Origin: Jacaranda mimosifolia
Taxonomy: Eukaryota > Streptophyta > Magnoliopsida > Lamiales > Bignoniaceae
Direction: 5' to 3'
Assembly: GCA_018894105.1 (NCBI GenBank)
Contig: CM032119.1
Coordinates: 18,121,246 to 18,185,245 of the forward strand
Length of the DNA stretch: 64,000 nt
Shown piece by piece: positions 11,885-22,527 of this stretch. Position numbers and translations under genes: made by a program. Within the stretch, counting starts at the first letter, position 1. Each line of letters begins with the position of its first letter. The notes under the pieces were generated by a model that had not been told where the DNA came from, ran no database searches, and saw nothing but the letters and a program-made list of their open reading frames with translations.

Positions 11885-12545
11885 CATCAAGCTGACTGTA
11901 CACCCATCAATGTACTTCTTTCTTCTTTCTCCACCTACTCCTAAATGGTTCTTCATATCTTGCACAAGAAAACTGTATGCAGCTGTGCCCCATGCATATA
12001 GACCAACTCTAGACAAATTGTCCAAGTATGGTAGGAGAAATCGTGGAGTCCAATAATTAGATGTTGGAAACAAAATACAATTAAAAACAAAAACTATGTA
12101 CAACCTACAAAAATTATTCAAGTCCTCCACACTATCCTTATATACATACTCCTCAAGTTTTTTTGCTATTTCAGATCTAGTTATATTCTGCAGTTTTCTA
12201 GAAAAAAAGTGGTCAAAGGTTGAAGACTTCATCTTCAATGTTATATCAACAGATTGCCCCACGTGTGGCAACCCTAAAACCATTGAAAATTCAACTGTAG
12301 AAAAAGGAACCTCAACCCCCTCCGCAAAATGAAATGAGAGCTTTTTTGGGTCAAACCTCCTAACTATAGCTTCAAGCTGAATGAAGTTTGAACTTAACTT
12401 AGGCATATCCAAGTATATATAGAAATGAGTATTCTTCAATGCATTAAAATGTTTGGACCCCATCTTGGACTTCACAAGCTCCAATTTACTCTGAAAATAT
12501 TGGGGGGAGTAACGAGAACAGACCTCACAATGTCTTGGCTTTGCT
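11885..12545 (-). pseudogene. N-terminal domain exon of the Ulp1-like gene
   Basis: Open for about 220 codons, uninterrupted. Family-like stretches include FHFAEGVEVPFSTVEFSMVLGLP, NNFCRLYIVFVF, FLLPYLDNLSRVGLYAWGTA and a YIDGCTVSLM end at the splice donor. This is the large domain found upstream of the Ulp1 peptidase in plant MULE-carried proteins. The ATG at 12577 lies inside a probable intron acceptor tract, so it is not the true start. The true first exon would be beyond array E, toward 14300-14780, and I cannot identify it. Confidence 0.8.
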
Positions 12546-12599
12546 GCAATGAGAAAAAAAAAATAGTATATAAACAAATAATAAACTAACCCTTTTAGA

Positions 12600-14240
12600 T
12601 AGAGTGTACTACACTTTCAGTTATTTTATACTTCATGCTTGAATTTTTTATATTACAGTTGCTTCTAAAATGTAATGCAGATACACATATTATATACTAG
12701 AGTTCTATTTAATGTATAGTGCATGCTTAAAGGTTTTATACTTCAGTTGCTTCTAAAATGTACTGCAGATGCAAAGATTATATACTGTATTTTCAGTTAA
12801 TGTATAATGCAAACTTGAATGTCTATGTACTACGATGCTTCTAAAATGTACTGCATCAACACAAATTATATACTACACTTATGCCTAAAGTGTACTGCTT
12901 GTTTGAATGTTTTATACTACATTTGTTTCTAAAATGTACTGCAACTACAGAGATTTTATACTACACTTTTGCCTAAAGTGTACTCCAGATGCTTCTAAAA
13001 TGTACTGCAGCTATTCAGATTATATACTACCTTTTGCCTAATGTATACTGCAAGCTTGAATGCTTTATACTACATACATTTATTTCTAAAATGCCCTGCA
13101 GCAACACATATTATATACTACACTTATGCCTAAAGTGTACTGTCAGTTTGAATGTTTTATACTACATTTGTTCCTGAAATATATTGCACCTACAGAGATT
13201 TTATGCTACACTTTTGCCTAAAGTGTACTCCAAATGCCCTAAAATGTACTGTAGCTATGCAGATTATATACTACATTTTTCCTAATGTGTACTACAAGTT
13301 TGAATGCTTTATACTACACATATGCCTAAAGTGTACTGCCAGTTTGAATGTTTTATACTACATTTGCTTCTAAAATGTACTGCACCTATAGAGATTTTAT
13401 ACTACACTTTTGCCTAAAGTGTACTCCAGATGATTTTAAAATGTACTGCAGCTATTCAGATTATATACTACATTTTGCCTAATGTATATTGCAAGCTTTA
13501 ATGCTTTATACTACATACATTTGTTTCTAAAATGTACTGCAGCAACACAGATTATATACTACACTTATGCCTAAAGTGTACTGTCAGTTTGAATATTTTA
13601 TACTACATTTGTTTCTGAAATGTACTGTACCTACAGAGATTTTATGCTACACTTTTGCCTAAAGTGTACTCCAAATGCCCTAAAATATACTGCAGCTATG
13701 CAGATTATATACTACCTTTTCCCTAATGTGTACTGCAAGTTTGAATGCTTTATACTACACATATGCCTAAAGTGTACTGCCAGTTTGAATATTTTATACT
13801 ACGTTTGCTTCTAAAATGTACTGCACCTACAGAGATTTTATACTACACTTTTCCCAAAAGTGTACTCTAGATGCAGTAATACAAATTATATACTACTTTT
13901 TCCCTAATGTGTACTGCAAGTTTGAATGCTTTATACTACACTTATGCCTAAAGTGTACTGCCAGTTTAAATGTTTTATACTACATTTGTTTCTAAAATGT
14001 ACTGCACCTACAGAGATTTTATACTACACTTTTGCCTAAAATGTACTCCAGATGCTCCTACAATGTACTGCAGCTATTCAAATTATATACTACATTTATG
14101 ACTAAAGTGTACTGTATGCTTGGAAGTTCTGTACTACAGATAACACACTGCATTGTACTGCGGTTACCCAGATTATATACTACACTTTTGCTGATGTGTA
14201 CTGCATGCTTCGATGTTCTATACTACAGATAACACACTAC
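12600..14240 (+). repeat. Array E: satellite-like array with a 441-bp higher-order period
   Basis: The basic words are 'ttatactaca' and 'aatgtactgca' with spacers such as 'tttgcctaaag' and 'agatgcttcta'. The anchor 'gttttatactac' (g or a first) occurs at 12909, 13154, 13350, 13595 and 13791, giving 245 and 196 bp alternately and an exact 441-bp higher-order period. The last step, to 13972, is shortened to 181 bp. It lies upstream of the first clear exon of the Ulp1-like gene, next to the right TIR, mirroring array A. ORFs 12989-13814 are repeat by-products. Confidence 0.93.
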
Positions 14241-14771
14241 CATATTCAGATAGTTTTATAATATAATTTCACCATATAATTTCAGTTAAAAAGAAGTATA
14301 AAACCCTAAAAGGTGAAGTGCAACTTTCATGACCTTCAAGTACAAATCAGAACTTCCCATCTCACAATAGAAATCATATATATATCAAATGGGTTCAAGT
14401 GTTTAACAACTAAAAAATGAATAAAAACCCTAAACATGAGAAAATAGACAACAAATCAGTGTAACACTTAAAAAACACGGACATTTGATGTTTCAAATGC
14501 AAAAAACATATCTTTGTTCCTTTTTGTCACTTCTTTTTGTACTTTGCTTCTTCTTGCCGCTGTTTTTCCTTCCATTGTCGCAGAAAAATGGCAGAAATTT
14601 TGTTGCTGTTTTTTTTTCCACTCCTTCTTCTTCCCGCATCAGTGGCAGAGGAACGGTTTCGCGCCCTTTTCTTTTGGCGCTTAGAGAAGTCGATTTTAGG
14701 CAAAAATATAAAAAAAGAAAGCGTTCTTCTTAAGAGATAATGCATTTCCCAGGTATTTTTATTGTTTTTTT
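14241..14771 (-). other. Presumed 5' region of the Ulp1-like gene in the MULE
   Basis: About 530 bp between array E and the right TIR. Both strands carry overlapping open frames (14485-14781), which are by-products of a purine/pyrimidine-biased tract. On the - strand this tract reads as Lys/Arg-rich and does not resemble a known domain. By analogy with the left end, it should hold the promoter and first exon; I cannot locate either. Confidence 0.35.
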
Positions 14772-14916
14772 CCAGCTGCAAGGGTATACGGGTCTTTCTA
14801 AAAGATATGGGGAGTGATTCCTAACTTTTGTGAAAAAGTAGGGAGTTTAGTGTGTAAATATTTAAATGGGGACTGAACACTAAAAGTAGGTTGAGGGATT
14901 TTTTTCTAATTAACCC
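14772..14916 (-). repeat. Right terminal inverted repeat of the MULE
   Basis: Partner of the left TIR. It ends ...TTAACCC at 14916, directly followed by the target duplication TTAAAATAA. The TIR abuts the presumed 5' side of the Ulp1-like gene, matching the way the left TIR abuts the transposase gene. Confidence 0.88.
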
Positions 14917-17900
14917 TTAAAATAAAAGTGTTGGGACCGAATGGAAAGACGGTTCAAACTTCTGGGAAAGATTGAAAGCGGTGGTAAACTTTTGGGGCTG
15001 GAGTGTAAATAAGCAGAAGATGGTTTATATATATACCTAAAGGCCTCTAATTTTGTTTAATTCTCAAAAGATAGCCTAGTTCTTCTTCAAGCTCGAAACC
15101 TCCACACTGCAACTTAAAACTTGAAACCAAACTGATGGTTGCACTCTCTTCATCATGCTGAACACAATCATACCAACTAACCTTAGAAACAATCAGTAAC
15201 AAGGGAGAATCTGGGTGACCGACGGTGAAGGTGGGCGGAGCTGATGGGTTGCCGAGTTTTGAAAATTAAAACCCAAAATTGATGGGTGGATTATGATGGG
15301 TTTGACATGGGGAATGCGGTGGTAGGCTTAAATTGAAATTTGGTGGCAGAAAGAGGGAGAATTGACAGCCAGAATACGCGGTGATGCTAGGGTTTGCAAG
15401 GTGGTTTTTTGGCCAATTGATTGGCCAAACGATGGCCGAACGAGAAATTAATTTAAGAGTGTGATCCAGCTCGACGAGGTTCATCTTCTGGAGGTGACAG
15501 TTTCCAGCTCCGGAGACTGTGCGCGGAGGCGGCGGCGGCGCTCCAATGACAGTAGACATAAACATATTTTAAGCATAATCGGACTACTTTTGGACTCTAA
15601 TTCGGGCCTTAACTTAGCCCAATTTAGGTAAAATTCCTTTAATCGAATTTTGTTCGATTAATTTCCTAAATTTCAATTGAATTGTGTTATGAGATAAAGA
15701 CATCAAGTAATTAAGCTAGATTAGAGATTTAAAGAAGTAGTTTTGAAAATTATATATTGAGATTTCTTTGGAACATCTGAGTCAAGGGGAAATTTGGATT
15801 TTTAATTAGAAATACTCAAATGAATACCTAAGAGACTAAGTACCAATGTTGACTGAAATGAAAATATGTTAACTCAAATTTAAAAGATTCGATCTTGTAG
15901 GTATTAAACTAAGGATTGGATTTAGAAGTTTACCTAATAATTGACAAGTCTCTTAAAATGAAACATGTATGTGAAAATGTAACCTGAATAGATCCGATTA
16001 TGAATTAATCTGATGCTTTGAAGAACAATAAGGTAACTTAAATATTCAAGCTAATGAGTTATAAGAATTAGGTCTACAAATAGAATTTTAATAAATAGGT
16101 TATTCCCCAATAGTGTAACTTAAGAATGAAGTTTTGGATTCAAGCCTAATCTTAATATGAACTAAGATTGTTAAATAATGATTTAGCCCAAGTTGCAGAT
16201 TAATTTCATAATTATTATAATGTTGAACCTAATCAACTCAGATGGATACCGTTAGGACCTTAAGTAAGCTTTTAACAATTTGTTTACTGACTTGTCGAGT
16301 TAAGGACAGTAATATGTGATTACCTTAAACATCTAAATGAACATGAAACTTGATAAGAACATTTAATTGCATTAAGAATTATAATTTAGAAATCAAAACA
16401 ATGTAGGTTTAGGTTATTTTATTCTGAACTTTGAATTGATTAGGAAACAAAAACATGGACTCTCCAAACGGCTAAGGGTTACCATATCCAACCGTCTTAA
16501 GCACTTAGATTTGAAACAAAAACTAGTGGAAATGTGTCAGAATTACCTTAAGTTCAATAAAGAGACTAACTATAATTGTACTTAAGATTCGGAGGATTGA
16601 TAGATGATAACTCTTGTTATCTTATGACAGTTCTCGGACTAACTAGGAAGCCAAGACCTGAGCAACCACACAACTAGGAATTTCTATGCATATATCAAGT
16701 GAGTTTATACTCATTAGTATGAGATTCCTTGTTGGGAAAAGAACATATATACTTGTTATTATATCCTGGCCGTTTGTTTCCATTCAACCTATGTGTTGAA
16801 AATAATACTCCACATCGCCTTCTTATACTGAAAGCTTCTATTGATATTGATTGAACTCGTTTTACCTGAATTTTGTTGATTGTGTTGAGGAAGCTAAAAA
16901 ATGATTTTGAAATATATATATTTTACCGCCGTGTCTAGCTTAAAACCAGCCTGGGCTGAATCAATGATTACATGCTTAACATGGTGATTTGAAGTATTTA
17001 GTAAAATGTTGTTGGACATACTCAATCATAACAATGATTATAACCTTGGGGTGGGCTCTGGGATCGGTTATGAAAGATGATCAGGCAGAACGGATCGATG
17101 GTGACTGATCTTTTGGTTGATACTCGTACATGATGTACATATGACCTAGTATCCTAGCCAACTGGAGGTAGTTGTCTATGAACTGGTAGAGGCATTCAGC
17201 TAGTCATACCACAACTTGTGTATTGTTGAGAAGATGTAAGAATTTGATATGGGAATTAAGATATAGATTATGCATGTGTAATTGTAGTAACTTAGTATAC
17301 CCAAATTTGCATTATTATATGCAAATTTTGGTTACTTAAGTTAATTGGAAGATGAAAAACCTAATTTGAGGATTTTATGGATTTGAAATCTAAGTGGAAA
17401 TAATTAGGTTATTTAAGATAATTGGACTATTAATATTAATTTGGCGTAATATTACGAGGTTAAATATATAATTAAGGACCTGATTATATCTCTTTACGGG
17501 AATCGATACAAACCTCATAAATATTTTCGTAATAACCGCTTAATTAGCACATTCTATAACAATAGTACTAATCGAACCCTAAAACTATCGTATTAATCGA
17601 GTAATTAGTTATTTTAGACTATTAATAGTATAATTGTATTATTAGGGTTGAATGGGAATTTTGATAGTAAATTAGTCTTTTGGTAAGGTGACAAAGAATT
17701 GGGTCTCGCTGACCAGTAGACTGTTGACTGTAGTTACATTTTATAAGGCTACGGAGGTGAGGGTCTGGTAATCTGGCACTACTTACACTTATCCGTCATG
17801 ATGATAAACCCTAGGAGGGCTAGACTGATTTCTGTACTGTCTGCATCTTGATTATTGAAATCTATGAATTGATTGAGATCTCGTTTGTTATTATATACCC

Positions 17901-18170
17901 CTGTGATGGTTGTTTTCATTGATTGTGCCTCTGATAAGATCTTTACATATCTATTTTGTTGCCCAGACTCCTGTAGGCTATCTGTTACTGACCTGTTAAC
18001 TATTATTGTTATCTGTTATTTTTTTAACTGGCTGTCTTGTTATCTGACCGTTCTATTATCGAACTATAATGTTATTTGAAGGTTCTGTTATCAGTTACTG
18101 TTCTGTTATCTAACCATTCTGTTATCATTTACTGTTCGGTTATCTATTTATCTGACGGCATTTTGCCCTA

Positions 18171-18380
18171 CACCAAGCTGTCATGCTTGGGTAAGATATG
18201 TACCAAGCCTTCATGCCTAGGTAAGTTATGTACTGAGTTGTCATGCCTGGGTAATTTATGTACCAAGCCGTTGTGCTTGGGTAAGTTATGTACCAAGTCG
18301 TCATGCCTGGGTAAGTTATTTACTAAGCTATCATGCCTGGGTAAGTTATGTACCAAGTCGTCATGCTTTGGTAAGTTCGG
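18171..18380 (+). repeat. 30-bp minisatellite in the family-L LTR, 7 copies
   Basis: The unit 'taccaagc.gtcatgcctgg' plus 'gtaagttatg' repeats at an exact 30-bp period, with two diverged extra units at about 18478-18532. Because 30 is a multiple of 3, one phase on each strand stays open (18076-18384 + and 18168-18395 -), giving decapeptide repeats such as LCTKSSCLGK. These are not genes. Confidence 0.93.
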
Positions 18381-19147
18381 TTGAATAAGAAACATCCGGT
18401 ATACATGTCTTGTTATGATCTATTAGTTGTATTTGTTATTCAGGTCAGTTCTACTTTAACTGTATCTTGTAAGTTTGTACGAAGCCATCATGCTTGGGGA
18501 AGTTTGTACCAAGCTGTTACGCTTGGGTAAGACTGACCGACCAACTGACTAATTGACTGAATTAAGGAAAATCTAATAAGCTTGATTGTATCCTGATTGC
18601 CTGTAATATGATATGTCTGCAATTTGATCCTAACTGCCTGTAATTTGATCTGTTTGTAATATGATCTTGAATGCCTGTATCCTGATCTGTTCATGTTCTG
18701 ACTGTTAATTGATGATTTGTTGAGTTGATTCTTCCTCGACAAATCCTTACTGCTTATGTTACATTATCCCTCACTAAGTCCTTCGGACTTACCCGATTGT
18801 GTTATTCTAATTTTGTTCAGACAGGCATTAGGTGATGGACGGGGAATCTATTTTTGTAATAGATGAGTAGCCATGTGTGCTTTGGGTTTTCTTGAATAGT
18901 ATCTTATACATAGAGATGTTGTGTTTTGTAAGTTAAATTAAGAATTGCTGTATGTATATATTTCATTAAACATTTTGGGTTGTATCTAGTGCTTTTCTGA
19001 AAATTTGATTAAGTTGAAGTATGTTGTCGTTCTTGGTGAATTTGAAAATTTTCATGGGCCTATCGTTCTGTCTTGTGGGTTTTAATTTAAGATTGAATCG
19101 GAGTTGCATCTCAGTTTAGAGATTGTCTCGAGAGGGGGTGCTATACA

Positions 19148-20135
19148 AAATTTATCAATAATTAAGGATAAAAATGCAACTAATAAAAATTAAATTAAAT
19201 TAAAAATATTAAGCACAATTAATAAATCTCATAATAAATGACCTGATAATATAAACTTAGTAAACAAAAAGGATATAGAAATTTAAAAATTTAATAGTAA
19301 TAAAAGCTAAATGATAGACTTTATTTAAGTTGAAAAGAAAATTATAGCATTAAAATCCAAAAAATCTGTTCCATCATGTAATATACCTAAAATAAACCAA
19401 AAAAAAAAAATGAAAACAAAATAAAAAAAGTGAACAATAAAATCAAATAAACAATAAACACTTTGAATAATGAACTAAAGATGCACACGAAGAGATAGAA
19501 GGAAAAAAATGCTAGAAAATAAAGAGGACGCAAAGGATAGAGTGAAAAAAATGCTAGAACCTGAGAATATAATGAAATAACTTTTGAAAGACTTTATATA
19601 TAGTGGTATATATATATAAATTAATTATTAAAGATAAGAGAAAATTATGAAAGACTATCAAACTATAGAGTTCAAATGATCAAGAAATCTTCCACATATT
19701 GAAAGTAGTTTTTTAATATTAGAGATAAATAAAGAATATTGTTCTAATCAAGAAAATAATTTCTAAAAATCCAATATCTTTAAAAGGAATAAATAATATC
19801 AAATTTAATAACTAAAAATTAATTTTAAATTTAATTAAAAAACTCAAAATTTTAAGAATTCAAAATTTGGTCAAAATTGCACAATTATGGATTCCACATC
19901 GTTGTGCTATATATAATAGTATAGATAGATAGATATATTTTAAATTTCAAATGAAAAAAAAAATAGAGATATACAATCATATCGATTAGAAATAATAAAA
20001 AAAAAATAATGAAAAATTTTAAAATGAATTAAAATACTCAAAATTTTAAGAACTTGCCATTTGACCAAAATTGCACAATTAGAATCAACATTTCATAATT
20101 ATAGATCCCACACCGTTGTGCTATATGTAATAGTA
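19148..20135. repeat. Helitron-associated AT-rich repeats (family R), further copies
   Basis: Non-coding. 19330-19935 aligns with 1565-2007 and 22300-22876 and ends in the reverse complement of a Helitron 5' terminus (on - : TCTATACTATTATATATAGC, near 19910-19929). A second short copy ends at 'ccgttgtgctatat' near 20125, where the Helitron at 20136 begins. This reads as tandem or nested insertion of related non-autonomous Helitrons. Confidence 0.55.
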
Positions 20136-20471
20136 CTAGCATTATCCCCGTGCTATGCACGGATTCTTTGCAATTATTGAATTATAAATATAATTAAAAA
20201 TAACAATATAAAAATAAAATTATCGCAAAAAATGGTCATGTAATTAGTAAAAAATAAATTTAAGATTATTTAGTAAGAAGTCAAAAAAAAATAAAATCTA
20301 AACTTCCAAAAATAAAAGCCTATGAATATGGTTACATATTTTATTGAAAAGAAAAAATTATAATATGAAACCAAAAACTAATAGATAGTTGCATTAAAAA
20401 ATAGAAGTATATGAGAAGGATATAAAATACAAGATTGATGGCTTAAAAGTTATTGGAAACAATTTAAAATT

Positions 20472-21385
20472 GGGGTAAAATCCATTTTACCCCCTTGTAC
20501 TCAAACTTCATCTCACTTTACCCTCCTATATTTTTAATTGCATCACTTTGTCTCTCTGTACTCTCAATTTTACTTAAATTATTCAATTCCATTAAATTAT
20601 GTTCATCTCCTTAACACCGTTAATTTTTTCTTTTTAAAAGACGAAGTTGCCCATAATTTTTAATTGTTCATTTAAAAAATAAAACACCTTCTCCATAAAA
20701 AGAAAAAAATTATATTTGAAGATTTAGAAATATAAAATCACCAAAAACATATAACAAAAACACGTTTCTTAAAGATCGACTTCAAATGCCCATATGAAAT
20801 CTCACTTACACATAGTTTTGCTGCTACTTTGCGCTAAAGGTAGTGGTTTTTTTTTATTTATGATTTCATAGAGAGATGTATTAGGTAATAAAACAGAGTT
20901 AGTAAAATAATTCTATGGAGGAAAAAATGGAGTCTGCATATTATTAATTTGAGTTTTCTTTAATGAAAATCATTGTTTCTTCTAGAGATGTACTATTAGT
21001 ATATGATGCAAGTTTTTGATATATTTGTAGTGCAGTCAATAGTGATGTCCAGGTTTCATCTTTCAACATTCAACTTGGATCTTTTAATTTAATTTAAATA
21101 TTATTTTGTATAAAATTTGTGTATTCATATAAGAGAAGAGTAGCTGGGAGAGATTGACAAAAAAAAGTAAATAAATTGAGGTATAGGCATTTTAAGTATA
21201 TTAATATAAAATATGGTGATCTAACCATTTTTACTTAGTTTGCTAATAGAAATTGAAGACGCTTTAATGGTGTTAAAGTCAGTGAAGTAAAATTGAGAGT
21301 AAAAGGAGGCAAAGTGATGCAATTAAAAGTACATGGGGTAAAGTGAGACGAAATTTGAGTACAAGGGAGTAAAATGAATTTTACC
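20472..21385. mobile_element. MULE-type MITE with >100-bp TIRs
   Basis: The left end 'gggtaaaatccattttac' and the reverse complement of the right end 'gggtaaaattcattttac' match and continue to match for over 100 bp, including 'ccttgtactcaaa', 'ctcactttaccc', 'tttttaattgcatcacttt' and 'actctcaattttactt'. The flanks share TTAAAATT (8 exact, 9 with one mismatch). About 914 bp, no coding. Its internal ORFs are random. Confidence 0.85.
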
Positions 21386-22527
21386 CTTAAAATTATAATA
21401 CTTTAAGATTATGTTAAACTTGAAAGACGATGAGTATATATTAAGTTAAAACTTAAAATATAAACGATTAGATAATATATTAGTTGCCAATAATTTAAAA
21501 AAAATCTTATTTAATTTTAATTTTTGAATAAAAATCAATTAAGCCAAGACAAAACTATGATAGTAAAGAAAAAAAAATTTAAAAAATAAAATAAATATAT
21601 AAAATAATTATAAAGTTAAAATTAATATTAGTATCTAAGTTAAACGTTTTATTGACTCATAGTTTAGTTATCCAATAATTAGGTGAAGAAAAGAGTTAAG
21701 AATATATATTGATAAAATAGTATTTAAACTTTTTGAAAATAGTACGAATTATACATACTTATACATACACAATTACACATATATGAATAAAAATTAAAAA
21801 ATAAAAATTAAATGATATACTTTTAAAATATAAATATTCAAAAAGTGAAACAAACTTTACAAATACCGAAACCAAAAAATAGACCTTATCATATAAAATT
21901 ATAAACTTAGATAAGCAAAAATAAGAGAATTTAAAAATAAAGTATAGAATCTAACAAATAAATTAATAACTTAATTCAAAGAATGAGTTAAAGGATACTA
22001 AATGTATAACAATTTAAATAAAATAAAAATTAACTGACAAAATTTATCAATAATTGAAGAGAAAAATACAATTGATAAAAATAAAATAAAATTAAAAAAT
22101 ATTAAGAACAATTAATATATATCTCATCTCATAAAATTATAAAATTAAAAGAACAAAAAAGGAATTTAAAAATTAAAAAATTAAAAAATGAATTGATAAC
22201 TTAAACTAAGTAATAAACAAAAGAAAAAATATAAAAATTTACAAAGTTAATAACAATAAAAGCTAAATGATAAACTTTATTTATGATTGAAAGAAAAAAT
22301 TATAACATTAAAATCCAAAAAATCTCTTCCATCATGTACGTAACATCCCTAAAATAAACAAAAAAAGTATGAAATTAAAAAAGTGAAAATAAAAATAAAA
22401 ATCAAACAATCAATAAACAGTTTGAAGAATAAAATAAAGAGGCACACAAAGAGATAGAGGGAAAAAAAATGCTAGAAACTGAGAGTATTAATAAAATGAC
22501 TTTCGAAACACTCTATATATAGTAGTA

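Larger units (their letters stand above)
9232..12545 (-). pseudogene. Ulp1-like (Kaonashi-type) C48 cysteine protease gene carried by the MULE, broken
   Basis: The family comprises SUMO-protease-like proteins with a plant-specific N-terminal domain, repeatedly carried by MULEs; their role in transposition is unknown. Exons read leftward: 12545-11885 (N-terminal domain, after a T-rich acceptor ending CAG; donor GTAAGTG), 11802-11659 (begins AWVYERIP), 11584 onward (Glu-rich, probable coiled coil to about 11276), a linker across array D, then the protease part from about 10060. The protease shows F-C-E-L-L-F-G-G-E-L-T-G-D near 10010-9970, a strand ending RCQNWFLLV (9639-9613), and SGTVDCGVYVCIWAE near 9387-9343. 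The catalytic Cys codon is at 9373-9375. Where the family has His-Trp this copy has Asn-Trp (Asn codon 9630-9632). A frameshift near 9384-9400 separates the RQQ and DCG segments. The stop is at 9232-9234. Not catalytically competent. Confidence 0.85.
2301..14916 (+). mobile_element. Complete Mutator-like element (MULE), 12.6 kb, with two convergent genes and five internal arrays
   Basis: Boundaries are set by a perfect 9-bp direct repeat TTAAAATAA (2292-2300 and 14917-14925), immediately followed and preceded by inverted ends GGG...CCC. The ends match over about 145 bp when one is reverse-complemented. Inside are a MuDR-type transposase gene reading inward on + (2691-7755) and a Ulp1-like protease gene reading inward on - (12545-9232). 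MULEs that carry Ulp1-like 'Kaonashi' genes are known from Arabidopsis and melon, so the gene pair is established. Here both genes are broken, so this copy is not autonomous. About 6 kb of the element is tandem array. It lies inside a family-L solo LTR, so it is younger than that LTR. Confidence 0.93.
2008..19147 (+). mobile_element. Solo LTR of family L (about 4.5 kb), split by the MULE
   Basis: The sequence starts TGTAACACCCCG at 2008 and ends GGGGGTGCTATACA at 19147, with imperfect inverted ends and a TG...CA boundary. A 5-bp direct repeat AAATT flanks it (2003-2007 and 19148-19152), as expected for LTR retrotransposon integration. Removing the MULE and one target copy leaves about 4515 bp (2008-2300 plus 14926-19147). 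No gag or pol sequence is present, so I read it as a solo LTR left by LTR-LTR recombination. It shares blocks with 1-1564, 35993-39351 and 45138-48355. A TATA-rich tract near 15020 could be the LTR promoter. LTRs of this length with these ends are typical of Tekay/Del-type Ty3/gypsy elements, but the lineage is inferred. Confidence 0.8.

Noticed and set aside
12096..12332. Plus ORFs opposite the Ulp1-like exon (also 11691-12056)
   Set aside because: Antisense shadows of the well-supported minus-strand exons.
12989..14232. Cys-rich repeated small ORFs (e.g. 13152-13373, 13620-13814)
   Set aside because: By-products of the 441-bp higher-order repeat of array E; the same peptide reappears with each DNA unit.
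3040..14240. A CRISPR array, suggested by regular spacing of short repeats
   Set aside because: The spacers are themselves repeated, the repeats are not palindromic and the setting is plant transposon DNA.
14485..14781. Overlapping ORFs on both strands near the right TIR
   Set aside because: They come from a purine/pyrimidine-skewed tract open on both strands; neither shows a recognisable domain.
18076..18395. Possible repeat proteins on both strands
   Set aside because: A 30-bp minisatellite automatically keeps one phase open on each strand; no flanking gene structure.
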